From assembly GCA_014529385.2 (NCBI GenBank), contig CM043945.1:1955312-2019311 (forward strand): DNA of 64,000 nt. The letters are read 5' to 3'. The translations under genes were made by a program, and so were the position numbers. Below the pieces are notes generated by a model, which worked only from the letters and a program-made list of their open reading frames with translations, ran no database searches and was not told the origin of the DNA. Shown piece after piece: positions 1 to 11,300 of this stretch (its first letter is position 1; each line of letters opens with the position of its first letter). Source of the DNA: Adiantum capillus-veneris (Eukaryota > Streptophyta > Polypodiopsida > Polypodiales > Pteridaceae).

Positions 1-1000
1 AATTCCACAAATTTTGCTCTGACATGCTCTTTGTCTGAATTACTGACAAATGATGCCCGTTTTGCTTCAAACCAATTTTGGAGTATGCATAGATGCATAA
101 AAACATGTATATATCAAAATCATTCAATCCAAGCAAAAATTGCAAGAAAAGTAAATAATTGCAATTATTTACAGCAGGGAAATTTTTTCATATTTTTGCA
201 CTTTTGACTTCATAGGCTTGAAGAACATGTGATTTAGATACTTTGATTGTAGTGTGAGCTCATTTGAGTGTATAGGGTGAAAATGATGCGAGATTTAGTC
301 TTCAAGCAGTGAAATAGTAGATATGAAGGGATTTTGGGCTTTTGAGATCCAAATGTGATCAAACTTGATTAGTGGGCTTGTCACATCATCTACTTTGGTC
401 CCATGAGGTCAAAGATGAGATTTGGGCTCATTTAGGCAAAAATGTAAATAGTCGCAATTATTCACATTTTTATCAATTTGAACATTTTTCCTTTCAAATT
501 GATTGTAGACATGCTATGGGAGGTTTTGGATCAAAAGATGTGACAAATAACTCAAAATTTGGACTGAAGAGCTTTTAGTGCATTTTTTTGACAAAATCTG
601 AGAATTACTGGACACTTTGGGCTCATACTTGAAATGTGACATGAGGTAGATGTGTACTAGTGTTAGGTGAAACATGATGATGATTTTCAAGCCAATTTTG
701 CAAAAAATTAAATAATCGTGATTATTTACAACAGTTGAATTTTATGCTTGAAATGACAATTTTATGACCTACACATCTTTATTACATCTAAAACAAGTCC
801 TAAAATGAGTTTGGTAAGGTTTGGTCATGTCAGCATCACTTTGTGCTTTTGTCAACGCTGAAATCACCGGTTTTTGTTACCACTTGGTGTGTAGAGATGT
901 TTGGTCACTGTTGAAGCCATGGACTTGTCCGCTACATAGTGGCATAGTGCTGATGCTCCTCATCCAATTTGGGCTCATTCGGAGTCAGTTTGACTTTATA
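1..1000 (+). repeat. Remnant of gypsy-leader tandem array with palindromes
   Basis: AT-rich sequence without a convincing gene. Three near-palindromes of the form GTAAATAAT-N-ATTATTTAC occur near 150-173, 443-466 and 708-732, about 265-295 bases apart. The same motif at the same spacing is found in the leader of the gypsy element at about 14990, 15277 and 15562. Phrases such as 'cataggctt' also recur in both places. I infer this is a fragment of the same leader in plus orientation whose gag is absent. Small open frames here (for example 372-578) match nothing I know. Confidence 0.5.
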
Positions 1001-2129
1001 TGTCAAAATTGACGCTTTGTAGTCTGCGAGCTGTTTCCTTCTATTAGAGGGCTTTCCTTGATTGTTTTCTTGAAACCATCTAGGTACATTGTGTATAGAC
1101 CTTGTCTATATGCTGCTCGTGGAGTCAAAATTCAATTCTGGCATGTGGCAAAAAGCTAGATTATTTACTTGGCGATCCCCTCGACCCCTACCAAATGGTG
1201 ATCTAATGATACGGAAGTATTCTACTATCTAGGGGCATGCTACAATTCAAATATTGTCCAATTCAATAGAGCTGACAACACGCTATGGTCGTTTTTGTGT
1301 TCTAAGAGTTTGTACACAACTGGGATTCTAGGGTTTTTCCCGGGACCTATACCTGCTACCCGACTGCATAGAAATGTTCTTTGATGAGTTTAGAACTTAC
1401 CCCTCATGTTTTGTATGAAACGACACTAAAAATGGGTGACTGTGGACTCCGAAAATCGCGTGCGAAGAAGGTCGAGAGCTCTCTTCTCCAAGAGTGACTA
1501 CTAGAAATGAGTTGATTTTGGGCTACCTAAGATATCTATACTCAGACTTCCCAAACTCCCTTTTCTAAGATTCCCTTGTTAGTCCTAACAGGCTGTGAAA
1601 TCTATGTTAGACTCGAAAATTTCCTCAATCAGAGTCCGTTAGCTCATTCTGCGAGAATTTGCAAAAGTAGGCTCTGACGACCTAATTTAGGCTTTTCGCT
1701 TTCATTTGTCGTTTTGATCGAAAATTTTTGTACCTATGTGTGTTGTCCTTCTAATCATCAGCATATTTTCAACCTCTCCATCTGAGCTCATTTGGTATTT
1801 ATTATTAATTTTTTACCTATTTACTAAAAAATCAAAGAAAATCATAAAATGGACTAAAAAAGAAAATTAAAAGAACAAAAATTGTGAAAATCTAATGGAA
1901 TAGACTATTTTATTACTTTTTGGTGGATTTCTTTATTTTTAAGCTCCAATATCAAGAAAAATTAATGAAAATGAGAAAAAAGGGCTATTTTTTAATGTAA
2001 TTTTTGAGAGTATATACAATATTTACACATAACGGGGAGATTTTATTAGTTGAAATTCCCCTTTGATGATTTTTAAAGAAATTATTAGGTAATCCAAATA
2101 TTTTTTCCCGCTTCAAACATTACCCTTAA
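1001..2129. other. No gene recognised; AT-rich
   Basis: No coding sequence, RNA gene or repeat could be supported. The stretch 1790-2110 is strongly A/T-rich with poly-A/T runs. It separates the palindrome array from the decayed coding region starting at 2130. Confidence 0.5.
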
Positions 2130-2778
2130 TTAATGAAGTTTCCTTCGACCTCTCACGACTATGTGCATGGGTTGAACAACGTGTCTCTGCATAGCCGTGG
2201 TTGGCTCTACCATGCTTTGAAGGTCAAAGCAATTCAAATCAGTATGCAATACAAGAGTTGGGTCTTGAGTAGTTAAACTCAAGGGTTTCTGTGGTCGAGG
2301 TATCTTGTTGATGTTTTCTAAATAGAAAATTTGTAATTTATGTGCTCTTTGCTTGATTGTACCGTATGGATTCTTTGGCACACTTATTTTTTGAGTGTCG
2401 ATAACAATGATGACGGTTGCTGAGATTTAACTCTCCATTGGTATTTTGATTTTTGGTTGATGAACTGTTGTGGTGGAGTTTTTTGAGATTTAACTTTCCA
2501 TTGATTCATCGGCTTTACAATTTGTGGAGAAGATAAAGGCTTCTTTGGTTTGCAAACCCATCTAGTGCTAGTTTCTCTTTTGAAAGATGTTTTTCTCTGA
2601 GTTGTTAGATGTGAAACTTCTTCAGTATGGTAGATGAGTTTCTGGGCACCCAAATTTGAGACGGATTGTCCTTGAGTTGTGCTTTTGGTACCCAAATCTG
2701 CCTGACTCCTTCCATGCTGTTTGTAGAGGCTGCCGTAGGTTGATTATTCCCTGGTTTATTTTGTGGGCGACCTCTTTT
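2130..2778 (-). pseudogene. Decayed region downstream of retropepsin
   Basis: Two minus-strand open pieces (2384-2695 and 2130-2381) follow the protease-like region in the transcription direction. The first is rich in Lys, Gln, Ser and Thr and holds an imperfect internal repeat around the motif QWKVKSQ/QWRVKSQ. No catalytic domain is visible. I infer it is the linker that follows protease in a decayed LTR-element polyprotein, but it could be unrelated. Confidence 0.35.
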
Positions 2779-3430
2779 CTATTCCTCTTTGCTCGGTGCA
2801 ATTGGAACTAAGAGTTGTCCTCCTTTAAGTGATAGCTTGAGTCGATTGGTGTCCCAATCTGGTACTGCCTTGTATGTCCACATCCATGAGATTCCAAGAA
2901 TTATCGTTTCATTCCTATGTTCATCTGGTATGCATGTAAATTGATAAGGGCATGAAAATCCATTTACTATCACATTCAAGTTAACCACGCCCAATGCCGG
3001 TGTTGGGTTTTTGTTGCATTCTTTGATAGCAGATATTCATGATGCTAAAGATTGATTCATAGCTTTCTTGTAAGTGGAATAATTGACCGCATTAATTCGA
3101 GCACCAATATCTACTAATGCATTTGTGCTATGATTGTTCAATTGTACTGTGATACAGAGGTCAATTCCACCCAACCATTCATTATCCATTGATACTGCAT
3201 CATTTTGTGATTCCCATAGTCTTTTATCTGGTACCAAGGTGTTGATGGGAATAGGTGTTTGTTGATTTTTGAAATCAGCTTTCCTCTTGAGTACTCAAAG
3301 TCAAGCTTCCTTTTGAGCTTCATCCACAACCTGTTGTCGTTTAATTTTTCTTTGCAAATCATTGACCGTGCGCTTGAGGATGGCTTCAATATACTATCTA
3401 TCATTTTATCTAGATACTCTGTGCGCATCT
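2779..3430 (-). pseudogene. Retropepsin-like aspartic protease remnant
   Basis: The frame at 3037-3237 contains ALVDIGARINAV, matching the active-site flap region of LTR-element aspartic proteases (usually D-S/T-G-A). The catalytic Asp is at about 3112 and the following residue is Ile. The frame at 2779-2994 supplies the C-terminal half, with the hydrophobic ILGISWMW block corresponding to the I-I-L-G motif. Upstream, 3240-3430 in another frame reads KLKRKLDFEYSRGKLISKIN and seems to join the preceding hAT-like part. Frameshifts separate all three pieces, so it is not functional. Retropepsin identity is by motif; family assignment is uncertain. Confidence 0.6.
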
Positions 3431-4008
3431 TATTAGCACATACCCTTTTTTGGCCATGCTCATTAAAGCATCTTGAAATATGGGGCTGCACATAGCATTG
3501 AATGGTATACCACACACCACAAAAGCTTGCATTGATTTCAAGTGAAACTCAAGCAACCATTGCTTATCTATTGCTTCATACAGCATTTGGCCATTGGATG
3601 ATGCTTTACTAACTTTAGTTGAGCTAGGATTTGCTGCTGCTAACATTGAAGCATGTTCATGAGAACGAGTTGACTGGGGAGTCTGATCATTTGCTTTTGT
3701 AGGCACATGCTTTGTGCTCTCATTGACAAAAGACATTTCAACATCCATTGCAGCTTGTTTGGCATTCACAGTTTTCTTTTTATCTGCAAGAATTTGCTAT
3801 GCAATGCGAGTGTACTTGGCAATCTGGCATGAATATCTCTTGGCGGTGCCATACACTCAGACACATTACCAGGAACTTTAAACAAATGCTCTTTGATTTT
3901 GGTCGCATTATCACTGAACTCATGGCCGGATGTCTTGCATTTCAATCGAGATGTATTCTTTCCAGCACACAGCTCGTGGACGTAATTCCACTCATGTCCT
4001 TTCACCAT
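3410..4008 (-). pseudogene. hAT-like BED finger and DUF659 start, frame-shifted
   Basis: Minus-strand 3766-4008 begins MVKGHEWNYVHE and continues with a CKTSGHEFSDNATKIKEH block, resembling the BED-type zinc finger of plant hAT transposases (normally C-x2-C...H; one Cys appears lost). The next piece, 3410-3769, contains GIPFNAMCSPIFQDAL, the hallmark start of DUF659 in hAT-derived proteins. The pieces lie in different frames, with a shift near 3785. The catalytic RNase H-fold core and the hAT dimerisation domain are missing, and the sequence runs on into a retropepsin-like region. Non-functional fragment. Confidence 0.6.
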
Positions 4009-4020
4009 GCTGATAGATAA

Positions 4021-5377
4021 ATTTAAGCTACCAGATCAACAAATCCACTTGTTAATTTCGAGGTCAAAATTAATTCAAAGCAACAAACTATACAAGCAGT
4101 GATCTATCAATCAATATAGTGATCAAAATTTGTCCACATTATCAATTGCTCTTGTGCTACATTATCAATTAACAATAGACAATAATAGTATTTGCATTCT
4201 TCAATAAACTCATGTCAATCAAATTATATTTTGATGCACTAAATAGCTTCATCACTTTAATCAAAACATTTCAATCACATTGCACTATATCGATTCATCT
4301 AAAGTGAAAGCTTTTGGCTTTCACACATTACGATAATCCATTTTATAATCCATTGCACTATATCGATTTATCTAGAGTGTAAGCTGAAAGCTTTCACACA
4401 TTGCGATAATCGATAAGATTGATCAAATCTCGCAATTGATTCTTATTGGAAATGGGATTAATTGCAATCTTTGAAGATTTTCATATCTATGTGAAGTGCG
4501 AACATGAAGTTCTCACACTCCACGGTAGATCTTTGAAAGCTTATCTATCTGCATTTGATGCACATGTACGATCACACAATATGATAGACGTAGAAATCCA
4601 GATAAAGATAATGTAATATCAATGTATTTGGATAGGAGATTCCTAAATTTTTCTTCCAGTGAGAGCATAGTGTGATGAATCTACATAGGACAAAAAAATA
4701 TATATCTATGTTCGCTTTGAAGTGAGAAAGTATCTCCATGTCAAAATCGAACTTACCTAAATAAAACTGATCTCTATTCTATTATATTTTGCTGGCAGAT
4801 AACCTCATGTGAGAGTACACTCTGTACATAACGGTAATCTCTAAACTATATCACTAATTCACTTCCACGTGTTAGTAAACTGAGCACGTAGCAAGTGATT
4901 CTTAAAAATAAAAAACCTTGTATGCGTGAGAGTTTGAGCTCTACACAACATACAAAGCTTACATAACTTGATTTTAAAACAAATAATTAATAAAATTTTA
5001 ACAAACCATCAAATTTGATTTAATCAAAAAATTAAAATTTTTTTATTTTTTGTTAAAAATATCACAAAATTGTTTTTTTTTGTCTCCTATTGACATGAAA
5101 TACCTTTTGAGAGGAACACTAGTCTCAACAAGGCACGTTGCTAGTATATATAGTTTTTTTTTAAATCAGTACATCTTTCGATTGAAAAAAAAATTATCCT
5201 AAAATCCTTTCGATCAAAAAATTGGGAAAAAAATACGTTGCCCATTTTTTATGACGTGTCACCGTACAATACGCCCGTATAACATGAGATCAGGTAAAAT
5301 AGACTCATATATGACGTATTATACGTTTTTCGTATAATGTAAAATGCAACTTAGCTTTTGATCACCATGAAAAAATA
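4021..5377. other. No gene recognised; AT-rich, possible degraded LTR/UTR
   Basis: No coding support on either strand. A small repeat is visible at 4265-4405, where the phrase 'ttgcactatatcgatt...atct' and 'gtaagct/gaaagct...tttcacacatt' occur twice. Position directly 3' of the minus-strand gypsy integrase makes a degraded 3' untranslated region or LTR plausible, but no TG...CA boundaries or partner LTR were found. Confidence 0.35.
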
Positions 5378-5389
5378 TCATGACATTAT

Positions 5390-6310
5390 GAAATAGCTCC
5401 ATGGAAGAAGAATAATCTCAATTAGCAAATGGTACTTTTTTAAGTGGCATCCACTAATCCAGTTAGCCGTTTGTTCACCATCTATAGTGGTCAATTTGAC
5501 TGCTCCACTTGGAGATATATCCTCAATATCAAACGATCCATTTCCCTTTTTCTTGAATTTGGGAATGTGTTGCTTAAGGGAATAAACTAAAACTAGGTTT
5601 CTTTTTTTAAACATTTTTGTGACTAGATGTGAAAGAAAAAATTATTTTTGCTTCCGTTTTTGTGCATAGATGTGAGCTACAGCTGTTAGCCTTTGTTCAT
5701 CAAGCTTCTTTAAATCTTCAAGCCTCTTTGACAATTCATGTCCGGTCCACTCAGGATCTTTAGCTACCCTTAGTGTTGGCTATAGGAATTCCGTCGATAG
5801 TCTGGCATCAAGACCATAAACAATATCAAAGGGTGTAGTATTCAAAGCTGTCTTGAATGAAACTCTATAAGCCCATAGAGTAGCATGTAGATTCATTTCC
5901 CAATCAGTTTGTCCTGAACTAATCACTTTAGTCAATACCGAGCTAAGAGTTTTATTCGTGTGGTCTGCTTGTCCATTCGCTTGTGGATAATATGGAGGGG
6001 ATTTGTTATGGATGACGATAAATTCATTCTACCTCATTGAGAAAATGAGTTCCCCTATCACTGACAATTTCTATTGGAAGTCCAAATCTTGTGAATACAT
6101 TCTCATACAAGAATGCAACTGTGGTTCTAGCATCATTCTTCCTGGTTGCCTTAGCCTCTGCTCATTTGGTCAAATAGTCCGTAGCTACAATGATATATTG
6201 AGCTTGAGTTCTATAAGCAGGTGGTTGTATTTGGTCCGGCAAAATCTATGTTCCATTTTGCAAAAGCTCTAGTCCCCCATCATTGGTCTTAAAGGCATGT
6301 TGTTGGCATT
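5390..6310 (-). pseudogene. Gypsy integrase core and C-terminus
   Basis: Translation of the minus strand across several frames gives FGLPIEIVSDRGTHF (second catalytic Asp block), YYPQANGQADHTNKTL (region of the catalytic Glu) and ATLWAYRVSFKTALNTTPF, followed by a linker and the C-terminal GAVKLTTIDGEQTANWISG block. Asn-Gly-Gln-Ala-Asp stands where Asn-Gly-Gln-Ala-Glu is usual, so the catalytic Glu appears to be Asp. Stops and frameshifts are present. Confidence 0.75.
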
Positions 6311-6319
6311 TTTGTTGGT

Positions 6320-6675
6320 TGGCATGCATCACATCTTTAAACATATTCTTTGGCATCTGCAAAAAGTGTTGGCCACCGTATGCCTGCCATTAGGATTGCT
6401 CTAACGGTGGTTTCACTAGAAAAGTGACCTCCAGCTAATCCAACATATGTTTGTTCTAGAGTGGGTATATATTCATCTTCATTTGCACAGACACGCAAAT
6501 GTTGATCCTTTCCTCTTTGATACAATCGGTTTCCAATAAGAGCATAGTCTCTTGCTTCAGTTTCAATAGGTCTTTGGCGGCGTTTACTCATTTCCTCCAA
6601 AAATGTTCTCTTTGATAAGTAAGTAACTATATAGTTACTCCACTTAGGCACGAGTGAGATTTGAAATAATGTCAC
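6320..6675 (-). pseudogene. Integrase HHCC zinc module, second copy
   Basis: This frame has a preamble (DYALIGNRLYQRGKDQHLRVC) followed by GGHFSSETTVRAIL...WPTLFADAKEYV, a stop, then RCDACQ. This is again the zinc-binding pattern before a gypsy integrase core, with the first His replaced by Tyr (QTYVGLAGGHF). A similar preamble (LLVGRLYKRNQDGILLLC) precedes the first copy, so the whole module looks duplicated. Confidence 0.7.
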
Positions 6676-6690
6676 ACGAGGTATGGTTTT

Positions 6691-6873
6691 TTATTTCTTG
6701 CATTGAAGACAGTCTTTCACAAATGAGTGAACATCACACCTCATGGTTGGCCAAAATACTCCAAGTCTCAGGATCTGTTGCATAGTTTTGTTTTTCGCAA
6801 AGTGAAATCCTACTATGGTAATGTGTGCTTGATTTAGGTGGGTTTTCTCTTGAAGGTTAATACACAAAAGCAA
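6691..6873 (-). pseudogene. Integrase HHCC zinc module, first copy
   Basis: The frame reads AHITIVGFHFAKNKT...GVFWPTM...FVKDCLQCKK, the H-x-H...C-x2-C pattern of the integrase N-terminal zinc-binding domain, ending with a stop after KK. It is followed by a second, diverged HHCC module rather than directly by the catalytic core. Confidence 0.75.
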
Positions 6874-6960
6874 TATTCCATCTTGATTTCTTTTGTATAG
6901 CCTTCCAACTAGTAATTGATAGATATCCGATTGCCCAATTAATCGTGGTGTAATAGGAAT

Positions 6961-7530
6961 TCATATTTGAGAATCCACTTGAGTTGTAGTCATCAATGAT
7001 ACCATATTTTTTGACCAACAGGGTATCATTTCCATGGAGAACAGATATGTATCTGGTAGATCATCATCTACCTCTTTTGGTAGTTCTCCTGAAATAATCC
7101 TTGATAAATGATCTACTCTTTGGTGTGTGGTGCCCTTTTTTACAACTACAGTGAAATCAAATTCCAAAAGAATGATGAACCCTCACTATTTTCCTTGTGT
7201 TGCATGGCTTGTTGACCAAATACAATAAATCTTGGTGGTCCACAAAGAACATAAGTTTGTTGGCTAATAGGTAATGTCTATATGTTTTACGGCATAGATC
7301 ATCCCTAGTCCTTCTCTTTTGGTGGTTGTTAGTTTTTTTCTGCCACATTTAGTTGTTTACTAGCATAGGAAACGGGAAAATCATTCTTTTTGTCTTCTGG
7401 TTGAGCTAATATACACCCAATGACAAAACTGGAAGCATCAACATGTACATGGAATATCTTATTCCAATATGGTGCTTTCAATATTGGGGCTATTGTGAGA
7501 GCTTGTTTAAGCTTCATGACGGATTCTTCA
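6961..7530 (-). pseudogene. Gypsy RNase H domain, frame-shifted
   Basis: Three overlapping minus-strand frames cover the domain. FHVHVDASSFVIGCIL gives the first catalytic Asp block, FVDHQDLLYLVN the central block, and FDFTVVVKKGTTHQRVDHLSR the C-terminal block with the conserved D-x-L-S-R ending. Frame changes near 7340 and 7160 interrupt the protein. The domain normally degrades the RNA strand of the RNA-DNA hybrid during reverse transcription. Confidence 0.8.
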
Positions 7531-7559
7531 CACTCATCAGTCCATACATAGAGTGTAAT

Positions 7560-7995
7560 CAAGCCATACATGGGTTTTGCAATTATAGTAAACATATAAA
7601 TGAACCGTCTATAATATCCAAAATGCCTCATGAAAGCCCGAACCCCTTTGACTATTGTCAATCTAGGAAATTCAACAATAACATGAATTTTATCCATATC
7701 GATCACTATGCTGTTTTTAGACACTATATGTCCAAGAATTTTTCCTTGCCTGCCCATAAATGTGCACTTTTTTGGATTTAAGCAATTTCTATAAAGTCTA
7801 CATTTTTTGAAGACCTTTTGAAGATGTTCAAAATGATAATCCCGAATTGATGAATGTACGCATGAATCATTAATATATACTTCCAAGAAATTCCTAAGAT
7901 ATTCTTTGAAAGCATGGCTCATCAATCTTTGAAAGGTGGAAGTAGTATTAGTTAGCCCAAAAGGCATAACCCTATAGGCAAAAATGTCCCATTCA
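7560..7995 (-). pseudogene. Gypsy reverse transcriptase, C-terminal part
   Basis: Contains FAYRVMPFGLTN (RT block 4) and a YIND sequence at the place of the catalytic YMDD box. The related plus-strand copy reads YMDD, so this copy has lost one catalytic aspartate (D to N) along with M to I. Later blocks (CLNPKKCTFM, GHIVSKN) and the thumb/connection region (HFGYYRRFI) are present. The fingers and the first catalytic Asp block are absent because of the break at 7995. Confidence 0.85.
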
Positions 7996-8151
7996 TGTAA
8001 GGACAACGGCAAGGCCGGACTAGACATGGGCAAGGCCGGGCTAGGCATTGTGGAAAGGGAGTCCAACTAGGGAAAAGGGCTAGGAGCCATACTATATAGT
8101 GGGTGGTTGGGAGGTGGACTCCTAGGTACTAGTTCCCCTTGTCCTTTCACT
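7996..8151 (+). repeat. Short LTR (156 bp) interrupting gypsy
   Basis: The interval begins TGTAAGGAC and ends GTCCTTTCA. These termini are inverted repeats with one mismatch in nine, and they carry TG...CA. An initiator-Met primer-binding site follows one base later. The upstream gypsy RT is broken exactly here. I found no second LTR downstream, so this is the 5' end of an LTR element of unknown size, possibly a miniature (TRIM) or large non-autonomous one. It holds two copies of GGCAAGGCCGG. Confidence 0.65.
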
Positions 8152-8152
8152 G

Positions 8153-8164
8153 GTATCAGAGCTC
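8153..8164 (+). other. Primer-binding site (tRNA-iMet type)
   Basis: TGGTATCAGAGC matches the standard plant LTR-retrotransposon primer-binding site complementary to the 3' end of initiator tRNA-Met. It lies one base after the LTR end. Confidence 0.8.
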
Positions 8165-8259
8165 AGGGGGGAGAGCTATGGAGGAAGGGGACCTTGCATG
8201 GCTTGTGCATCTCTCTCTCTTTCTCTCTCCCGGTCGTTCATGGAGAATCGTGGAGAAGA

Positions 8260-8261
<2 letters not shown>

Positions 8262-8337
<76 letters not shown>

Positions 8338-8346
8338 TGTGTGTGT
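8262..8346 (+). repeat. (CT)n(GT)n compound microsatellite
   Basis: About 59 bases of CT dinucleotides pass directly into about 26 bases of GT. The phrase 'gtcgttcatggagaa' occurs on both sides (8233 and 8346), so the tract sits inside a short direct repeat. Open frames across it are artefacts of the repeat. Confidence 0.95.
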
Positions 8347-8364
8347 CGTTCATGGAGAACCCTG

Positions 8365-11300
8365 GAGATCACCCCTTGCAAGTCGGGAAGGAAGGGGAGC
8401 CGCAACGTGGGCATGAAGGCTTAGTCCAAGGATGAGGACGAGCATCGGTAAGCAACACATGTAGGGCCGCTTGTGGCGGGGAGGGAGCATGCTCGACCTC
8501 CACCAAAATGCTCGTGCTTGAGCTTGATGGCATCACGTTGCAGGAGGGAGTTCCCGTTTCTTGGACGTTGCCAGGCGACCAACACGAGCGACGGTCCCTC
8601 TCCTTCTCTCTCACAGTGCTCTGTTTTCCGCCATAGCTTGTATAAGAGCTCTATGTTCACATGAACACCCAAGGCCATAAGGCCTTAGGGCCAAACATTT
8701 TAAAGGATCAAGGGAGGGTGCCCATGGTGACCCCCCCCCCCCCTTTCCTCTTGATGGTCTCTCTTGGAGTCGAACCTTCGGGTTGGGGCGGCAAGCAAGG
8801 AGAACTGCAACGACTACCCAAGACTACTCAAAACAGCATGCAGATTTCGAATTTCCTGTCAAGAAGGTATCCAAATTTCTGAATTTTGGTCGGCACAACT
8901 TTACCAAAGTGGTTTTTGACAGGGGAAGCTTGGCGGAGTCGATTATGTGGCATGCCAGATGTTTCTCGCAAGGGTATAAACAATATGAAGGTATGCTTGC
9001 CACATGCAAGGACAAACTCCATGGTCATCAGGTTTGCCATTTCACAACTCCAAAGGTTTTCTTAATCCCTATGTGAAGTTTTATTGAAGAATTCTACAGA
9101 TAGGTTTCCGAAAGCTACTTTTGAATGCAGCGGCAAGGCCGGATGTTAGTTTGGCGAATGGGTTCGAAGCTATTCGGCATGGCCGGATTGATGATTGGCA
9201 AGGCTGATCCTAACGACAATTCTCAGAAGCTGGCAATCAGTAATCACACATTCTAAGGATTTGAGAAAGATAGTACACCTATTCTTCTCCAATCTTTGAA
9301 GACTTTTTTTTTTTTTGGGACAAAGGAGCAAGGCTCGTCGACAGCTACTCATGGCCACAAGTTGTATAACCCAACTTGAGCATTGAATTGCTCACAAGTT
9401 TCCAATTTGTTTGCGCATCGGGCAAGGCCCTTGGCAGCAACAATTAGAGCATCTCTTGAACCAAACAATAATGTCTGGAATATAATTTTTCGACTTTCTT
9501 ATTGATTGCAACTCATTCGGTTCTTATGACGGCAAGATTCGTCGGCAGGTGTGCTTAATGAGGTACACAGTTGATTATTTTTATTTATTGTCAGCTGCAT
9601 AATTGGTTACACAATTCTGGCCGTATCTCTAAGGTAATGTATGAGATTGGCATGAGGCACTTAGCATACATATTTTGATCGTCGACCATGAATTGAGGTA
9701 ATAACAGCAAGGCTATGAATTGCTTATGAAACATTTGACCTCAATGGAGCACGTATCACCTCTATTGCATATCTCTAACATGCATCAAAGGTGACGCACT
9801 TTCCCCACTGCAAGCACAGGCACGGCCTCTGATAGTTCACATAAGCACTCAAATTTTGTTGCATACATTAATGGCAAGGGATTATTTTTTCATATCTCAA
9901 GGAGACATGCATGGCCTCTTATTGGACTTGTTGAAGGAAGCAAGTTCCTCGGCATGGTCGACTCCTTTTTTTACACGCTAACGGAGGATGCTTACCACAC
10001 AATTCTGGTTAATTTCAATTGAAATTGCTCGACACGGTCGATTTTTTTTGTTATAGAATCTACCCCCACAGGCTTTCAGCACAAACATATTTATGTGAAG
10101 TAAGGCTTCAATCTACGACTCTTAATTGAGATTTTTCCCATTTGGGTTATGCTATGAGCACACGCTTTTGGGGAATTTCTCCATATGCCTGCAGGGTATT
10201 TTAGGCCAAATTTCTCTCGCGCAACAGATATGGATATGATCTACATTTGAGCGAGTTTTTCTTCCGACATCTCCAGACAATTGGCTACAGCAAGATGACG
10301 AGGCTTCTCTCTTGTGCCAAGGTACTGCCCAATGACTTGGAATCACGGCCAGTGGCACACAAGTTTGAAAAAACTTGCAAAATAGGGAATATCACCAGTT
10401 TAGATGGTGCAAGGCACTAATGGTTTTGGCTCTCACGTTTGAGGCCATCACTCTCGCCAAGGGCTTAACAATCCGTATGCATGGCATGCTAACCAGGTGG
10501 CATCAATTCCACTGTTTTGGAGATTACGCTTCCGCTATCACACCAGGCATGCTGTCACGAACAAATTAAGTTTTGGATTATTTAAATTTTTGGTTGCTGT
10601 CAACGCACAATACCACTAAATGGAACCTAAATCTAGAAATTATTTCACAGGCAAAGTGCCGTATCAAGTTATTGTTGTAAAGTCACAACCACATACATGG
10701 TAGGTGGGTCAGTCTATGCCTTGTTTGTGTTTTCTGTTACCTCTCTCGATGAGAGAGTCATAGCAGAAAAATGTGGCACGCTGATATGATAAGTTGCACG
10801 TTACGCATAAGATGCACACTAGCATGGGCACAACATATACAAAGTCGTCACTTAAGGAAAGTTCCTCAACCCAGCATTTTCTCTCTCTCTTTTTTATTTT
10901 TTCTCTTAAAGAATAATGAAAACTTTTTAACAATCTTTTGATACCTATTTTGTTTGGGAGTCAGCCTGAACCAAGGTTCTCTAACTCTCTGCTAGAAATT
11001 GGGCAAGACGCCCTCTCCTATAGTCTTCATCGTTCGTCGATTGAACACTTATTACCATAAGGGCTATGAGCCACACACACTGACTAAGAGTAATTGTCAG
11101 ACCTCGGGTACGACCCAACTGTTGGCATCCCTTGGGTGATTGATTCTTACGATCGAATAGATCTACCCACTAGACTACACAAAGACGTTAATCGACAAGC
11201 AAGTGTCTTGTCATTACGGATGTTTATGGTGTCATTTTTGCACGACATGGTTTCAATGCCACACTTGGGTTCAGTTTTTGATAACCATAAACTCAACTCA

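Larger units (their letters stand above)
5378..7995 (-). mobile_element. Ty3/gypsy pol fragment (RT-RNase H-integrase)
   Basis: On the minus strand the order is reverse transcriptase (7995 to about 7560), RNase H (about 7530-6961), two HHCC zinc modules (6873-6691 and 6675-6320), integrase core (about 6310-5640) and integrase C-terminus (5614-5390). RT before integrase is the Ty3/gypsy order. The RT is closely related to the plus-strand gypsy at 20959-21436, so both belong to one family. The fragment starts abruptly at 7995 inside RT, where a foreign LTR begins. Several stops and frameshifts make it non-functional. No LTR of its own was found. Confidence 0.85.

Noticed and set aside
8107-8435. 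Open frames of 98-105 residues over the CT/GT tract
   Set aside because: Their length comes from the dinucleotide repeat, which has no stops; no domain on either side.
11050-11200. tRNA-like A/B-box resemblance in the gene-free zone
   Set aside because: Box matches are poor, spacing does not fit, and no cloverleaf can be drawn; no tRNA gene is supported anywhere in the window.
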